A stretch of 64,000 bases of DNA from Photobacterium sp. TLY01. Its GTDB lineage: Bacteria > Pseudomonadota > Gammaproteobacteria > Enterobacterales > Vibrionaceae. The notes below the pieces were generated by a model. The model did not search any database. It was not told the origin of the DNA and saw only the letters and a program-made list of their open reading frames with translations. Below are positions 53,060 to 62,811 of this stretch, piece by piece. The stretch is taken from contig NZ_CP090364.1 in NCBI RefSeq assembly GCF_021432065.1, positions 2,680,601-2,744,600 on the forward strand. Direction: 5' to 3'. Numbering within the stretch: position 1 is the stretch's first letter; every line of letters begins with the position of its first letter. Position numbers and translations under genes: made by a program.

Positions 53060-54307
53060 GTGAGAGATTTTTCCGAATTAGAGTTAGATGGCGCTCTGCT
53101 ACAAGCGATTGAAGATATGGGATACTCCCGTCCAACCGTTGTGCAGTCTGAGGCTATCCCTCATGCCCTGGATGGCCGTGACGTACTGGCTTCCGCACCA
53201 ACGGGTACCGGAAAAACAGCCGCCTTTGTCTTGCCCATGATCCAGCACCTGCTTGATTTTCCGCGCCGTAAACCCGGCCCGGCCCGGGTGCTGATTCTGA
53301 CCCCAACCCGTGAACTGGCGATTCAGGTCGCGGATCAAGCCAAAGCCCTGGCCGCCCATACGGATCTGAAAATCTTCACCATCACAGGCGGTATCTCTTA
53401 CGACGAACACGCTGAGTACCTGGGCAAAACCCAAGACATCGTGGTTGCCACACCAGGCCGTCTGATGGAATACATTGAAGGCGAGAAATTCGATTGCCGT
53501 GCCATCGAATGCCTGATCCTGGACGAAGCAGACCGCATGCTCGACATGGGTTTCGGAGCGGTGGTGAAACGCCTGCATGAAGAGTGCCGCTGGCGCCGTC
53601 AGAGCTTGCTGTTCTCTGCCACTCTGGAAGGCAAAGGGGTGCGTGAGTTCTCCCAGACTATTTTAAATGAACCGGTTGAAGTCAACGCTGAGCCACCGCG
53701 CCGTGAGCGCAAAAAGATCCATCAGGTCTACCACCGCTGTGACGATATGGCACACAAAATGGCGTTGCTGCAAAATATCCTCAGCGATCAAGCCGAGCGC
53801 AGTATCATTTTTGTCAAAACCCGCGAGCGACTGGCCGAGCTGCGGGATCAACTGGCAGCGCTGAAAATTGCCTGCGTGTGGATCCAGGGTGAAATGGCGC
53901 AAGCCACCCGCAATAATGCCATCCGTCGTTTCCGCGAAGGCGAAACCAATATACTGATCGCCACTGATGTCGCGGCACGGGGGATTGACCTGCCGGACGT
54001 CAGCCACGTGATTAACTTTGACATGCCGCGCACGGCCGATGTGTATCTGCACCGGATTGGCCGTACAGCCCGTGCCGGTAAGAAAGGCACAGCCATCTCG
54101 CTGGTGGAAGCCCATGATCAGGGCATGATCGAGCGTGTCAGCCGGTATATGAAAGAAGAGATCCCGGAGCGCTTTATCGAAGGTCTGCGTCCGAAACACA
54201 AAAAGCCGGTTACAGTGAAGAAAAAGAAAAAAACCAAAGACGGCAAGAAGAAAGACGCCAAGAAGAAAAAATCCGTCAAGAAAAAGGCCGCGACCAAGTC
54301 ATCTTAG
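53060..54307 (+). CDS. srmB: DEAD-box ATP-dependent RNA helicase SrmB
   Basis: Helps early 50S assembly. 415 residues. Q motif near 24-29, Walker A APTGTGKT at 46-53, DEAD box in LILDEADRMLDMG, SAT in LLFSATLEG and motif VI HRIGRTARAG. The C-terminal 40 residues are Lys-rich and bind RNA. GTG start with GGAG nine bases upstream. Confidence 0.96.
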   Translation: MRDFSELELDGALLQAIEDMGYSRPTVVQSEAIPHALDGRDVLASAPTGTGKTAAFVLPMIQHLLDFPRRKPGPARVLILTPTRELAIQVADQAKALAAHTDLKIFTITGGISYDEHAEYLGKTQDIVVATPGRLMEYIEGEKFDCRAIECLILDEADRMLDMGFGAVVKRLHEECRWRRQSLLFSATLEGKGVREFSQTILNEPVEVNAEPPRRERKKIHQVYHRCDDMAHKMALLQNILSDQAERSIIFVKTRERLAELRDQLAALKIACVWIQGEMAQATRNNAIRRFREGETNILIATDVAARGIDLPDVSHVINFDMPRTADVYLHRIGRTARAGKKGTAISLVEAHDQGMIERVSRYMKEEIPERFIEGLRPKHKKPVTVKKKKKTKDGKKKDAKKKKSVKKKAATKSS

Positions 54308-54330
54308 TCGCGCAGCTGATGCCAAAAGCA

Positions 54331-54365
54331 AAGGGCCGGAGACAATCTCCGGCCCTTTTTCTTTT
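54331..54365 (+). terminator. Terminator after srmB
   Basis: Twelve-pair stem AAGGGCCGGAGA/TCTCCGGCCCTT with a three-base loop, followed by TTTCTTTT. Confidence 0.92.
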
Positions 54366-54390
54366 TAGTCTGTGGCAAACGCTCAGGTTT

Positions 54391-55164
54391 TTACTGCTCT
54401 TCGCGCTTAAATACCAGCTCGGCGGCCGTCGATTCTTCAGGTGCGAAGTAATAGCCTGCCACATCAAATTGTTTCAGTTGCTCGACTGACGTCAGGCGAT
54501 TCTCAATGATATAACGCGCCATCATGCCACGGGCTTTCTTGGCGTAGAAACTGATCACCTTGTACTGACCGTTTTTGCAGTCTTTGAACACAGGGGTGAT
54601 CACTTTACCTTTCAGCGATTTTGGCTTCACGGCTTTGAAGTATTCATTCGAGGCCAGATTAATCAGGAGGTCATCACCCTGCGCGGCAAGTGCGGCATTG
54701 AGTTTGTCGGTGATGATGCTGCCCCAGAACTGATACAGGTTGGTACCGCGGCCGTTCGCCAGCTTAGTGCCCATTTCCAGACGGTAGGGTTGCATCAGAT
54801 CCAGCGGCCGTAACAAACCATACAAACCGGACAACATACGCAGGTGCTGCTGGGCAAAAGCAAAATCATCCTCGCTCAGGCTGTCAGCTTCCAGGCCGGT
54901 GTATACATCTCCTTTAAAGGCCAAAATGGCCTGACGGGCGTTTTCCGGGGTAAAATCCGGCTGCCAGTCGGCAAAACGGGCCGCATTGAGTCCGGCGATT
55001 TTATCACTGACCTTCATCAGGCTTGCAATATCCATCGGCGTCAGCTGACGACAAACCTCAATCAGTTCCATTGAGTGATCAGTCAGCTCAGGCAAAGTAT
55101 AAGTCTTTGTGGCCAGTGGAGATTCATAATCCAGAGTTTTAGCAGGGGAAACCACTATCAGCAT
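54391..55164 (-). CDS. yaaA: Peroxide stress protein YaaA (DUF328/UPF0246)
   Basis: 257 residues, beginning [17 protein letters not shown] as in E. coli YaaA, which lowers free iron and limits peroxide damage under OxyR control; it binds DNA in vitro. Conserved [21 protein letters not shown] and [15 protein letters not shown] are present. The start at 55164 has AGGA eight bases upstream; a reading to 55206 is not conserved. Confidence 0.95.
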   Translation of the reverse strand: MLIVVSPAKTLDYESPLATKTYTLPELTDHSMELIEVCRQLTPMDIASLMKVSDKIAGLNAARFADWQPDFTPENARQAILAFKGDVYTGLEADSLSEDDFAFAQQHLRMLSGLYGLLRPLDLMQPYRLEMGTKLANGRGTNLYQFWGSIITDKLNAALAAQGDDLLINLASNEYFKAVKPKSLKGKVITPVFKDCKNGQYKVISFYAKKARGMMARYIIENRLTSVEQLKQFDVAGYYFAPEESTAAELVFKREEQ

Positions 55165-55214
55165 GTTTTGATGTCCTGTAAGCGTGTCTGTCGGCAAGAT
55201 TACCATTTCGGCAT

Positions 55215-55242
55215 CAAAAAACCACGTACAACGCGCGTGGTT
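55215..55242 (-). terminator. Terminator after the alanine/glycine symporter gene
   Basis: Minus-strand stem AACCACG/CGTGGTT with a nine-base loop, then TTTTTTG. Confidence 0.8.
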
Positions 55243-55268
55243 ATCGCTTTCTTTGCCATAGGTGCCGC

Positions 55269-56699
55269 CTATCGTTCTGAGCGGCTGGTCCAGATATCCT
55301 CATCCAGCTGAGCATGTAATTCCGGGTACTGGGCGCTGTCAAACGTCGGCACCTTACCCTGCGCTAATTGCGCGTTATAGTCTTTCGCCAGTTTCACCAC
55401 AGTGCCCGACAACAGCAAAATGGCGATCAGGTTGATAATGGCCATCATCCCCATCGAGACATCCGCCATCGCCCATACCGTTGGCAATTCTGCCAGCGCA
55501 CCGAACATCACCATGCCCAGTACCACGGCGCGAAAAAGCAGCAACCCGGCTTTGTGGTTGTGCTCCAGAAAAATCAGGTTGGTTTCCGCATACGAGTAAT
55601 TGGCCACCAGCGAGGTAAAGGCAAACAGGAAGATCGCGATGGCAATGAAGATCCCGCCCCAGTCACCCACCTGGGAAGCCAGCGCCCGCTGCGTCAGCTC
55701 TATACCGGTGACTTCACCATGCGGCACATACTCACCGGAGACCAGAATAATGGCGACTGTGGCCGAGCAGATCACGATCGTATCGGTAAAGACCCCCAGC
55801 ATCTGTACATAGCCTTGCGACGCCGGATGCGGCGGGTACGGCGTGGCCGATGCCGCGGCATTGGGCGCCGATCCCATGCCCGCTTCGTTCGAAAACAGCC
55901 CGCGCTTGAGGCCATTGATCATGCCTTGAGCGATGGTATAGCCCAGAGCGCCCGAGGCCGCCTCTTCCAGACCAAAGGCACTGCGGAAAATCAGGGCGAT
56001 CACCGAAGGGACCTGTTCGATATTCATCGCCACTACCACCAGTGCCAGCAGCAGATAACAAATCGCCATCACAGGCACCAGAATTTCTGCGGTGCGGGCA
56101 ATGGTGCGCATGCCACCAAAGATGATAAAGCCGGTCAGCGCCACCAGCACCATGCCCACCACCACAGGTTGCCAGCCAAAGGCCACATTCATGGCTTTGG
56201 CAATGGAGTTCGCCTGAACCGCATTGAACACCAGACCGAAGGCAATGATCAGAAAAATGGAGAACACTACGCCCATCCAGCGCATGCCCAGTCCTTTTTC
56301 CATGTAGTACGCCGGGCCGCCGCGGTAGTTACCGTCATCATCCCGGGTCTTATACAACTGGGCCAGCGCACTTTCCGCAAAGGCCGTCGCCATCCCTAGC
56401 ATGGCAATCAGCCACATCCAGAAAATCGCGCCCGGACCGCCTAAGGTGAGCGCCACCGCAACGCCGGCCATGTTGCCGGTCCCGACCCGGGCAGCCAGAC
56501 TGGTGCACAATGCCTGAAAAGAAGAGATGCCAGCCGCATCCGACTTGCGACTGTTTTTCATCACCTTAAACATGTGACCAAAATGCCGGAACTGAATAAA
56601 ACCCAGCAAGTAGGTAAAATAGATCCCAACACCGACCAGCAGGTAAATCAATACAGATCCCCACAGCAGGTCATTGAGAAAATTTATCTGACTTGTCAC
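55269..56699 (-). CDS. Sodium:alanine/glycine symporter (AGCS family)
   Basis: 476 residues, about 11 membrane helices. The AGCS signature region ([19 protein letters not shown]) and [17 protein letters not shown], which holds substrate and sodium contacts, are clear. A GTG start at 56699 follows AAGGGG. Alanine, glycine or a related amino acid is the expected substrate, but the sequence alone does not settle it. Confidence 0.92.
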   Translation of the reverse strand: MTSQINFLNDLLWGSVLIYLLVGVGIYFTYLLGFIQFRHFGHMFKVMKNSRKSDAAGISSFQALCTSLAARVGTGNMAGVAVALTLGGPGAIFWMWLIAMLGMATAFAESALAQLYKTRDDDGNYRGGPAYYMEKGLGMRWMGVVFSIFLIIAFGLVFNAVQANSIAKAMNVAFGWQPVVVGMVLVALTGFIIFGGMRTIARTAEILVPVMAICYLLLALVVVAMNIEQVPSVIALIFRSAFGLEEAASGALGYTIAQGMINGLKRGLFSNEAGMGSAPNAAASATPYPPHPASQGYVQMLGVFTDTIVICSATVAIILVSGEYVPHGEVTGIELTQRALASQVGDWGGIFIAIAIFLFAFTSLVANYSYAETNLIFLEHNHKAGLLLFRAVVLGMVMFGALAELPTVWAMADVSMGMMAIINLIAILLLSGTVVKLAKDYNAQLAQGKVPTFDSAQYPELHAQLDEDIWTSRSER

Positions 56700-57126
56700 A
56701 CCAACCCCTTCCCTTGCTCAAAGGTATCTTTGCCCGGCACGTTTTTACCCTGCCGCTTCATTCAAGTGTCATTCATCTGTCAGCGCAGACTGATATAAAA
56801 CCAGCACAACATCTGAACTGCCGCGCATTGTTCGGTTTGCTGATCGCTGCCTCTTGTGTGACCGACTGCCGAAAACATGAGCGATGATGCGGAGTTAGTC
56901 GCTAAAAATCAACGCGCACTGAGCAGAAATGAGCAGTGGGTTACTTTCTTGTCAACTGGACAAACCATTGAAATCAGCAATGAACCCTGAACTAATTTCA
57001 CAAATAAATAACAAATGCGAAATAGTTCAATTTTATTCTATGCCGTATTGTGATATTTAACTGATGATCAAAGGGGCAAGATGCCCCTGCTCTGAGCAAT
57101 ACTCAGGATGGTAAAAGAGGTGCAAT
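56700..57126. other. Intergenic region before the DUF3545 gene
   Basis: About 430 bases. The left part should hold the symporter promoter. Close to the DUF3545 gene are two plus-strand hairpins, GGGGCA/TGCCCC (57073-57087) and CTGAG/CTCAG (57092-57106), which would lie in its leader. An AT-rich block at 56990-57060 may hold its promoter. No gene seen. Confidence 0.45.
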
Positions 57127-57306
57127 ATGGATAGCTTTGGATTCGACAACATGCTTGAAAGCGATTTTCCTCGTCGCAATGCACGCAGTAAACCTGTGAA
57201 ACGCAAGTGGCGGGAAATTGAAGCACTGAAAGATAAGCAAAAACTGAAAAAGGAACTTCAGGACATTGATATCTTACATGAGTTTACCGATGAGGTAGAT
57301 TTGTAA
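57127..57306 (+). CDS. DUF3545 family small protein
   Basis: 59 residues: an acidic N-terminal segment (MDSFGFDNMLESDF), a basic middle KPVKRKWREIEALKDKQKLK predicted as a helix, and an acidic end. The KRKWREIEALKD core is the hallmark of DUF3545, a short family of vibrios and relatives with no known role. AGAGGT lies five bases before the ATG and a strong terminator follows. Confidence 0.85.
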   Translation: MDSFGFDNMLESDFPRRNARSKPVKRKWREIEALKDKQKLKKELQDIDILHEFTDEVDL

Positions 57307-57355
57307 TCTGGGTTTTGCACGACCATGACTAGGTTAAGGCTAGTCTCAAACGACC

Positions 57356-57387
57356 AACACCGGCACTCAGGCCGGTGCTGTTTTTTT
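57356..57387 (+). terminator. Terminator after the DUF3545 gene
   Basis: Stem CACCGGC/GCCGGTG with a six-base loop, then CTG and seven T. Confidence 0.88.
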
Positions 57388-57401
57388 GTGGCCTGCAGAT
57401 G

Positions 57402-57941
57402 TTAATGCTCTGGCTCCAGCCGGTTTGCCAGCTCCCGGTACTGCGCTGACACCTCTTTGCCGAACAAAGGATCGCACAGGCAATCCTGATACTCTTCGTC
57501 AACGGCCGCCCAGTCCTGAGCGGTAAAATGCCGGCGAATCACAGGGAACACCCTCTTCTCTTCAGTTTCCAGGTGCTGGCGCTGACGATTCACAAAAGCG
57601 TTGAGCTTATCCGCAAACACATCCAGCGGGATGACGGCATCCATCAGTATCATATCGACGGTTTCCGCAAAATCCGCGGTCAGCTTGGCCAGTTCGATGT
57701 GCTCCGCCTCCAGATCCAAGATATCCTGCTCTTCCCCGTAGTGCCTGAGGAAGTAGTGGTAGATAACATCTTCTTTCGGATGGTGGCAGTGCTCAGCCTG
57801 GTTCTGCAGATAGGTCACGATGTCGCGAATCAGCTGATAATTCACTTCATGACCCTCTCTGATCGCTTTTAATTTTGTGCCTAACAGTTTAAGCAACCGG
57901 TTGATATAACCATGTTCGGTGTGAATACTGTCCAATAGCAT
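57402..57941 (-). CDS. Hemerythrin HHE-domain protein
   Basis: 179 residues, all-helical. Iron-ligand patterns of the hemerythrin four-helix bundle are seen: SIHTEHGYINRL, EHCHHPKEDVIYHYF, EAEHIEL and RQHLETEEKRVFPVI. Such proteins bind di-iron and oxygen or take part in nitric oxide and redox stress responses; DnrP and YtfE are related. A good GGGAGG precedes the start. The exact role is not evident. Confidence 0.87.
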   Translation of the reverse strand: MLLDSIHTEHGYINRLLKLLGTKLKAIREGHEVNYQLIRDIVTYLQNQAEHCHHPKEDVIYHYFLRHYGEEQDILDLEAEHIELAKLTADFAETVDMILMDAVIPLDVFADKLNAFVNRQRQHLETEEKRVFPVIRRHFTAQDWAAVDEEYQDCLCDPLFGKEVSAQYRELANRLEPEH

Positions 57942-58021
57942 TTCGACCTCCCGGACATTAACATCCCAGCTTTAAGTGTAAACCGGGATAGCGAATTCTG
58001 TTTGATCCAGGTTAAGTTACC

Positions 58022-58723
58022 TTACATTTGTTCGGGTAATTGCCAGTCAATCTCACTTTTATGGCGTTGTCGCAACCATTTGTTTGCCTGAGAAAAATGG
58101 CGGCAGCCAAAAAAGCCGCGATAGGCAGACAAAGGTGACGGATGCGCCGCTTCCAGCACGCAGTGTCTGTCCCGGTCGATCTGTTTCCCTTTCTTCTGAG
58201 CGTGCGCGCCCCACAGCAGGAACACCAGGCCATCTCTGTGCTGATTCAGACTGGCAATGGCCCGGTCGGTAAACTTTTCCCAGCCATATTTACTGTGCGA
58301 GTGCGCTTTGCCCTGCTCAACCGTCAGCACGGTATTGAGCAGCAGTACGCCCTGCTCAGCCCAGGGTTGTAAGCAGCCATGAGCGGGAATACGAAATCCG
58401 TCGATATCCGTGGCCAGCTCTTTATACATATTGGCGAGAGACGGGGGAACTTTGACTCCGGGTTGCACCGAGAAGCTGAGCCCGTGGGCCTGATCAGGGC
58501 CGTGATAAGGATCCTGACCCAGAATCACGACCTTGACCTGATCAAAAGGGGTGACCTCAAAAGCACGAAATACATCGGCTTGAGCAGGAAAGATCACTTT
58601 GCCAGCCAGCCTTTCTGCGGCAACCTGTGCCTCTGCCTGCTGAAAGTAGGCTTGCTGTCGTTCCTGTTCCAGCAACTGTGTCCAGTCGAAAAGCGTTGAA
58701 GATGGGGACTCTGAAACAGACAT
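58022..58723 (-). CDS. ung: Uracil-DNA glycosylase
   Basis: Removes uracil from DNA at the first step of base-excision repair. 233 residues. Water-activating Asp71 is in GQDPYHGP, and the minor-groove loop is [16 protein letters not shown] at 58723 follows AGGAG by five bases; the reading to 58825 is a non-conserved extension. It is divergent from grcA, a pairing also known in E. coli. Confidence 0.97.
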   Translation of the reverse strand: MSVSESPSSTLFDWTQLLEQERQQAYFQQAEAQVAAERLAGKVIFPAQADVFRAFEVTPFDQVKVVILGQDPYHGPDQAHGLSFSVQPGVKVPPSLANMYKELATDIDGFRIPAHGCLQPWAEQGVLLLNTVLTVEQGKAHSHSKYGWEKFTDRAIASLNQHRDGLVFLLWGAHAQKKGKQIDRDRHCVLEAAHPSPLSAYRGFFGCRHFSQANKWLRQRHKSEIDWQLPEQM

Positions 58724-59265
58724 GTCGGCTCCTGCGGGTGAAATCAAGGTAAGCCGACATTCTGCCTGTCTGATCATGTCATCGCAACGATAACAGGTAT
58801 CACTTGGGTCGGGACATTGGACCAACAGGGGTACGCCAGTGACCGCGTCCCTGGATAGGACGATTGGCCTGAGGAAGACGTGAGCCGCTTACTGCGCTCA
58901 TTCTGGGGGCTGGCATCGCACTCGCTTTCATAGTTATTGCCTCATCATTGAAGGTTCAGTCTGTTTAATGAAAGATCAATGCCAACTTTGTCAGTTTGTT
59001 CACTGACCTTTTCTCACAGTGATTTAGCGGCATCTGTAATCCTCAGGCGACCAAAGCGACAATCTGCTTTACGGTGAATGCGCCAGTTGAGCGCATTTTT
59101 GCGCACAATTTGTGCAGCATCACGCTCTGGCGCAGGAAGGAAACTTACTTGATACAGATCAAGGGGCCGGATGATCAACACGGTAGGATGAAGATGTCAC
59201 ACAGTGCCTGACGACTTTGTCAGGCACGCTATTGTGCTAATTCTGAACACAACCAAGGAGCTGCC
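58724..59265. other. Regulatory region between divergent ung and grcA
   Basis: About 540 bases with no gene. It holds the FNR-dependent grcA promoter at its right end and a palindrome GCACA-ATT-TGTGC (59103-59115) some 33 bases upstream of the FNR site, which may bind a second regulator. The left half shows nothing I can name. Confidence 0.55.
59149..59189 (+). promoter_or_regulatory. FNR-activated promoter of grcA
   Basis: Perfect FNR box TTGAT-ACAG-ATCAA at 59149-59162 and a -10-like TAGGAT at 59184-59189. A start near 59196 would put the box centre at about -41, the class II activator position. E. coli grcA (yfiD) is strongly FNR-dependent. Confidence 0.8.
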
Positions 59266-59643
59266 ATGATCACCGGCATTCAAATTACCCAAGCGGCCAA
59301 TCCTCTACTGCTCAATTCAATCTGGCTGCTGGATGCTGCCAGTGGCACAGCACGTTGCCTGTGCGCGATTGACGGCTTTGCGCAAGATCAGGACATCGCC
59401 CTGTCTGAACTGGGTCAGTTTGAGTCTCGCGAACTGCCTGTTGAACAGGCGCCGCGTATTGAAGGCGGCCAGCATCTCAACGTCAATGTGCTCAAACGGG
59501 AAACCCTGGAAGATGCCGTAGCGCACCCGGAAAAATATCCGCAGCTGACCATTCGAGTGTCTGGCTATGCGGTACGTTTCAACGCACTGACGCCAGAGCA
59601 GCAGCGGGATGTCATCGCCCGGACCTTCACCGACACGCTGTAA
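59266..59643 (+). CDS. grcA: Autonomous glycyl radical cofactor GrcA (YfiD)
   Basis: Spare glycyl-radical domain that replaces the oxygen-damaged C-terminal part of pyruvate formate-lyase. 125 residues. The C-terminal [17 protein letters not shown] carries the radical Gly100. The upstream FNR site predicts anaerobic or microaerobic expression. It ends at a strong terminator. Confidence 0.96.
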   Translation: MITGIQITQAANPLLLNSIWLLDAASGTARCLCAIDGFAQDQDIALSELGQFESRELPVEQAPRIEGGQHLNVNVLKRETLEDAVAHPEKYPQLTIRVSGYAVRFNALTPEQQRDVIARTFTDTL

Positions 59644-59655
59644 GGGCTTGCCAGA

Positions 59656-59692
59656 CAAAAAACGCCGCAACCTGTTGGGCTGCGGCGTTTTT
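59656..59692. terminator. Bidirectional terminator between grcA and yjdM
   Basis: Stem AAAACGCCGCA/TGCGGCGTTTT with an 11-base loop; A-rich left and T-rich right sides suit both convergent genes. Confidence 0.9.
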
Positions 59693-59712
59693 CTGTTTGC
59701 GACTGACTGAAA

Positions 59713-60054
59713 TCAGGCTTTTTTCACAAACTCAGATTTCAGCATCATGGCGCCGATACCATCAATCTTACAATCGATGTTGTGGTCGCCATCCACCAGG
59801 CGATTGATTTTCACTTTGGTGCCGACTTTGGCGACAGACGACGACCCTTTGACCTTGAGATCTTTAATCAAAGTCACGAAATCGCCGTCCTGCAACACAG
59901 TGCCATTCGCGTCTTTCACAATCAGTGCATCCGCATCTTCAATCACTTCACCCGGTATCCACTCATGGCCGCACTCAGGGCAGATCAACAGGTTGCTGTC
60001 TTCATAAACATAAGACGAATTGCATTCCGGGCAAGGAGGTAAAGTATCACTCAT
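59713..60054 (-). CDS. yjdM: Zinc-ribbon protein YjdM (PhnA-like)
   Basis: 113 residues. An N-terminal zinc ribbon (CPECNSSY and CPECGHEW) and a C-terminal SH3-like domain with [20 protein letters not shown] and [11 protein letters not shown], nearly as in E. coli YjdM. The old name PhnA comes from the phn locus, but it is not phosphonoacetate hydrolase. ATG at 60054; TTG at 60060 is possible. The function is not known. Confidence 0.93.
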   Translation of the reverse strand: MSDTLPPCPECNSSYVYEDSNLLICPECGHEWIPGEVIEDADALIVKDANGTVLQDGDFVTLIKDLKVKGSSSVAKVGTKVKINRLVDGDHNIDCKIDGIGAMMLKSEFVKKA

Positions 60055-60212
60055 GCTCAACGGTCTCTCTTTATCAACATCTCAACTTAAGGATATTCGC
60101 CCAGCGCTGTCCTGCCAGGAAAACTCAAACACAAACATTATAATGTAATTACAATGAAATTATCACAACTATTCTTGTCGCCGGGGATCCCGAAAATGGC
60201 TGCGCCAAAAAC

Positions 60213-60240
60213 ACAAAACCCCTTTCACAAAGAAAGGGGC
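60213..60240 (-). terminator. Terminator after the ribbon-helix-helix gene
   Basis: Minus-strand stem CCCCTTTC/GAAAGGGG with a five-base loop, then TTTTG. It separates this gene from yjdM. Confidence 0.8.
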
Positions 60241-60268
60241 TCAGATGTCTGGCACAACCCGGAACGCA

Positions 60269-60442
60269 CTAATCCGATTTCGGTTCATCGAGATAGCTGA
60301 CATCATGTTTTTCCAGATATTCACGGATCAACTGGCGAACCACCTGAGACGGCGTAATGTCCTGAGCGGCACACAGCTTCTCAAATGCCTGCTTTTTTCG
60401 GGGATCCATTAAGACGGTAAAACGGGCCGTTTTGCTTTCCAC
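60269..60442 (-). CDS. Ribbon-helix-helix (CopG/Arc-type) protein
   Basis: 57 residues from GTG at 60442. A short beta strand (SKTARFTVLMDPR) is followed by two helices (KQAFEKLCAAQ and PSQVVRQLIREYLEKH), the layout of a ribbon-helix-helix DNA-binding dimer. The ribosome binding site is weak (AGAG). No toxin gene adjoins it, so an orphan regulator is more likely than an antitoxin. It sits between thrC and yjdM with its own terminator. Confidence 0.78.
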   Translation of the reverse strand: MESKTARFTVLMDPRKKQAFEKLCAAQDITPSQVVRQLIREYLEKHDVSYLDEPKSD

Positions 60443-60513
60443 GTGTGTTTCTCTGCGTCGGTGATGATAATCAAATTATAATCAAATCCGGATTGAGAAG
60501 AAACGCCGCCAAA

Positions 60514-60538
60514 CAAAAGAGCCACCCGAAGGTGGCTC
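60514..60538 (-). terminator. Terminator after thrC
   Basis: Minus-strand stem GAGCCACC/GGTGGCTC with loop TTCG, then TTTTG; ends the thrABC operon. Confidence 0.88.
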
Positions 60539-60560
60539 AAGACAAGCGGATGTATCTCTA

Positions 60561-61850
60561 TCAATCATCCTGCACTGCGCGCAGAACCGCTTTCAGCTGA
60601 TCAAAGTCGTTATCCCGCTCTTCAGACAACAGTTCCATCGCACCGTGCTTGGCCAGGGGCGCTGGCAGATCGATCTCTTTTTGCAGGATCTCTTCCACCA
60701 CTTCTTTAAACTTGGCCGGATGCGCCGTACACAGGAACAAGCCGGTTTCACCTGGCTGCAACTGCTCATTGAGTACCCGGTAGGCAATCGCACCATGCGG
60801 CTCGCACAAGTAGCCTGCCGCATCCATCTGACGCAGGGTTTCTGCACTCTGCTCGTCGGTCACTGCGCCATAACCCAACTCGCTCAGGCCCCAACCCTGC
60901 TTCTGACACAGTTCTTCAATGCGCGGCCAGTTGTTAGGCTGGCTGACATCCATGGCATTAGAAATGGTCGGAATCGTGGCTTTGGGCTCCCACTGACCGC
61001 TTTGCAGATAGCGCGGCACGGTGTCGTTGACGTTGGTTGCGGCAATAAAGCGTTTCACCGGCAGACCCAGCGCTTTGGCCAGCAGGCCAGCAGTCAGGTT
61101 ACCGAAGTTGCCGCTCGGCACAGACACCACCAGATTGCCGCGGGCGGCTTTCGGCAGTTGCGCCACGGCTTCGAAGTAATAACAGATCTGCGCCATCAGG
61201 CGGCTGATGTTAATCGAGTTGGCAGAGTTCAGACCCACTTCCTGACGCAGCTCAGCGTCATCAAACGCCTGCTTGACCAGCGACTGGCAATCATCAAAGG
61301 TGCCGTTCACCGCCACGGTGTGAATATTGCCGCCCAGGGTACAGAACAGCTTTTCCTGCAGCGGGCTGATCTTGCCCTTCGGATACAGGATGACGACTTT
61401 AATGTTGTCCATCCCGTAGAAGGCGTGTGCCACAGCCGCACCGGTATCTCCTGAGGTCGCGGTCAGAATGGTGATCTTGCCGTTCGAATCAGACACAGCC
61501 GCCAGCGACTGCGCCATAAACCGGCCACCGAAGTCTTTGAAGGCCAGCGTTGGGCCGTGGAACAACTCCAGCGCATAAACGCCGTCTTTTACCTGAGCCA
61601 CAGGCGCCGGGAACTGGAAGGCATTGCTCACCATTTGCTGAACGGTTTCCGTGGCCAGTTCATCACCGATAAAGGCTGACAGAATACGGCTGCTGCGAGT
61701 CACAAAATCCTGCTCAAGCAAAGCATCGATGTCGCCTAAATCCGGCAAGCGGTCAGGAAAAAACAGGCCCTGATTACGGCCCAGCCCCTGGCGGACGGCC
61801 TGCGCAAAAGACACTTCTTCCTGATGATCTTTCAAGTTATACAACTTCAT
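60561..61850 (-). CDS. thrC: Threonine synthase
   Basis: PLP enzyme converting O-phosphohomoserine to threonine. 429 residues. The PLP lysine lies in GPTLAFKDFGGRF, and the phosphate-binding loop is SVPSGNFGN. It begins two bases after thrB, the third gene of the operon. Confidence 0.98.
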   Translation of the reverse strand: MKLYNLKDHQEEVSFAQAVRQGLGRNQGLFFPDRLPDLGDIDALLEQDFVTRSSRILSAFIGDELATETVQQMVSNAFQFPAPVAQVKDGVYALELFHGPTLAFKDFGGRFMAQSLAAVSDSNGKITILTATSGDTGAAVAHAFYGMDNIKVVILYPKGKISPLQEKLFCTLGGNIHTVAVNGTFDDCQSLVKQAFDDAELRQEVGLNSANSINISRLMAQICYYFEAVAQLPKAARGNLVVSVPSGNFGNLTAGLLAKALGLPVKRFIAATNVNDTVPRYLQSGQWEPKATIPTISNAMDVSQPNNWPRIEELCQKQGWGLSELGYGAVTDEQSAETLRQMDAAGYLCEPHGAIAYRVLNEQLQPGETGLFLCTAHPAKFKEVVEEILQKEIDLPAPLAKHGAMELLSEERDNDFDQLKAVLRAVQDD

Positions 61851-61852
61851 GA

Positions 61853-62809
61853 TTAATACTCACTTCCTATTTCTGTTGAACCCTGGCTGTCGAGACGACA
61901 GACATGGACGAATCCTTCATCATTCTGGACATAATGCTGCTGCAACCAACGGGCAATGCGCTCTGCAACTTCCAGATCATCACAAATACTGAACATGGTT
62001 GGTCCTGAACCTGAAATCCCACTGGCCAGCGCACCGGCTTCCAGCGCGTACTGGCGCGCTTGCTTAAAGCCCGGCAGCAAGCCTTCGCGATAGGGTTCTG
62101 CCACCACATCTTTAATCATTTTGGCGGCCAGCTGCGGCTGCTGACTGTGGCAGGCATGGATAAAACCGCCCAGATAACGGCCATGGGCAATGATATCCTG
62201 CCGACGATACTGGGCCGGCAAAATCGCCCGGGCTTCCGCAGTCGAGACTTTGATCCCCGGATAAGCCATCACCCAGTACCAGTTATCGAAGCTCGGAACG
62301 GACTGGCTGATGATCCCCAGCTCTTCCACCATGAACTGCAATCCGCCCAGATAGCAGGGCGCCACGTTATCGTAATGCACACCACCTGAAATCTGGCCTT
62401 CCATTTCTCCCATCAACGCCAGCAGTTCTGTCTCTGTCAGCGGGTTATCATGAAAGCGGTTCAGAGCATCGAGAGCAGCGACAATGGAACAGGCGCTGGA
62501 ACCCAGGCCAGAGCCGATGGGCATATTCTTCGCCAGCGTCATCGACACAGGTTTCAGACTGATATTTTTCTTATCCAGCTCGCGGGCAAACACCTGCCAG
62601 CAGTGATAAACGATGTTCTCTTGCGGCTCGGCGGGCAGCTTGGCGACAAAATCACCTTCACAGCGCAGCGAAAAAGGCTCAGTACCTGCGGCTACTGTCA
62701 CTTTATCCCCCAGCAGGGTGCCATCAACAGGCGACACCGCCGCCCCGAGAACATCAAAACCGACACTGACATTCCCAATCGATGCCGGTGCGTAAACAGT
62801 CACACTCAT
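61853..62809 (-). CDS. thrB: Homoserine kinase
   Basis: GHMP-family kinase phosphorylating homoserine. 318 residues. The ATP-binding loop is [13 protein letters not shown], with a further GHMP motif in [11 protein letters not shown]. It starts two bases after thrA. Confidence 0.98.
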   Translation of the reverse strand: MSVTVYAPASIGNVSVGFDVLGAAVSPVDGTLLGDKVTVAAGTEPFSLRCEGDFVAKLPAEPQENIVYHCWQVFARELDKKNISLKPVSMTLAKNMPIGSGLGSSACSIVAALDALNRFHDNPLTETELLALMGEMEGQISGGVHYDNVAPCYLGGLQFMVEELGIISQSVPSFDNWYWVMAYPGIKVSTAEARAILPAQYRRQDIIAHGRYLGGFIHACHSQQPQLAAKMIKDVVAEPYREGLLPGFKQARQYALEAGALASGISGSGPTMFSICDDLEVAERIARWLQQHYVQNDEGFVHVCRLDSQGSTEIGSEY

Positions 62810-62811
62810 GA

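Noticed and set aside
55368..56399. 343-codon ORF antisense to the alanine/glycine symporter gene
   Set aside because: His/Gln/Arg-rich translation typical of the complement of a membrane-protein gene; no initiation signal.
60645..61454. 269-codon ORF antisense to thrC
   Set aside because: Same reasoning: shadow of thrC with biased His/Gln composition.
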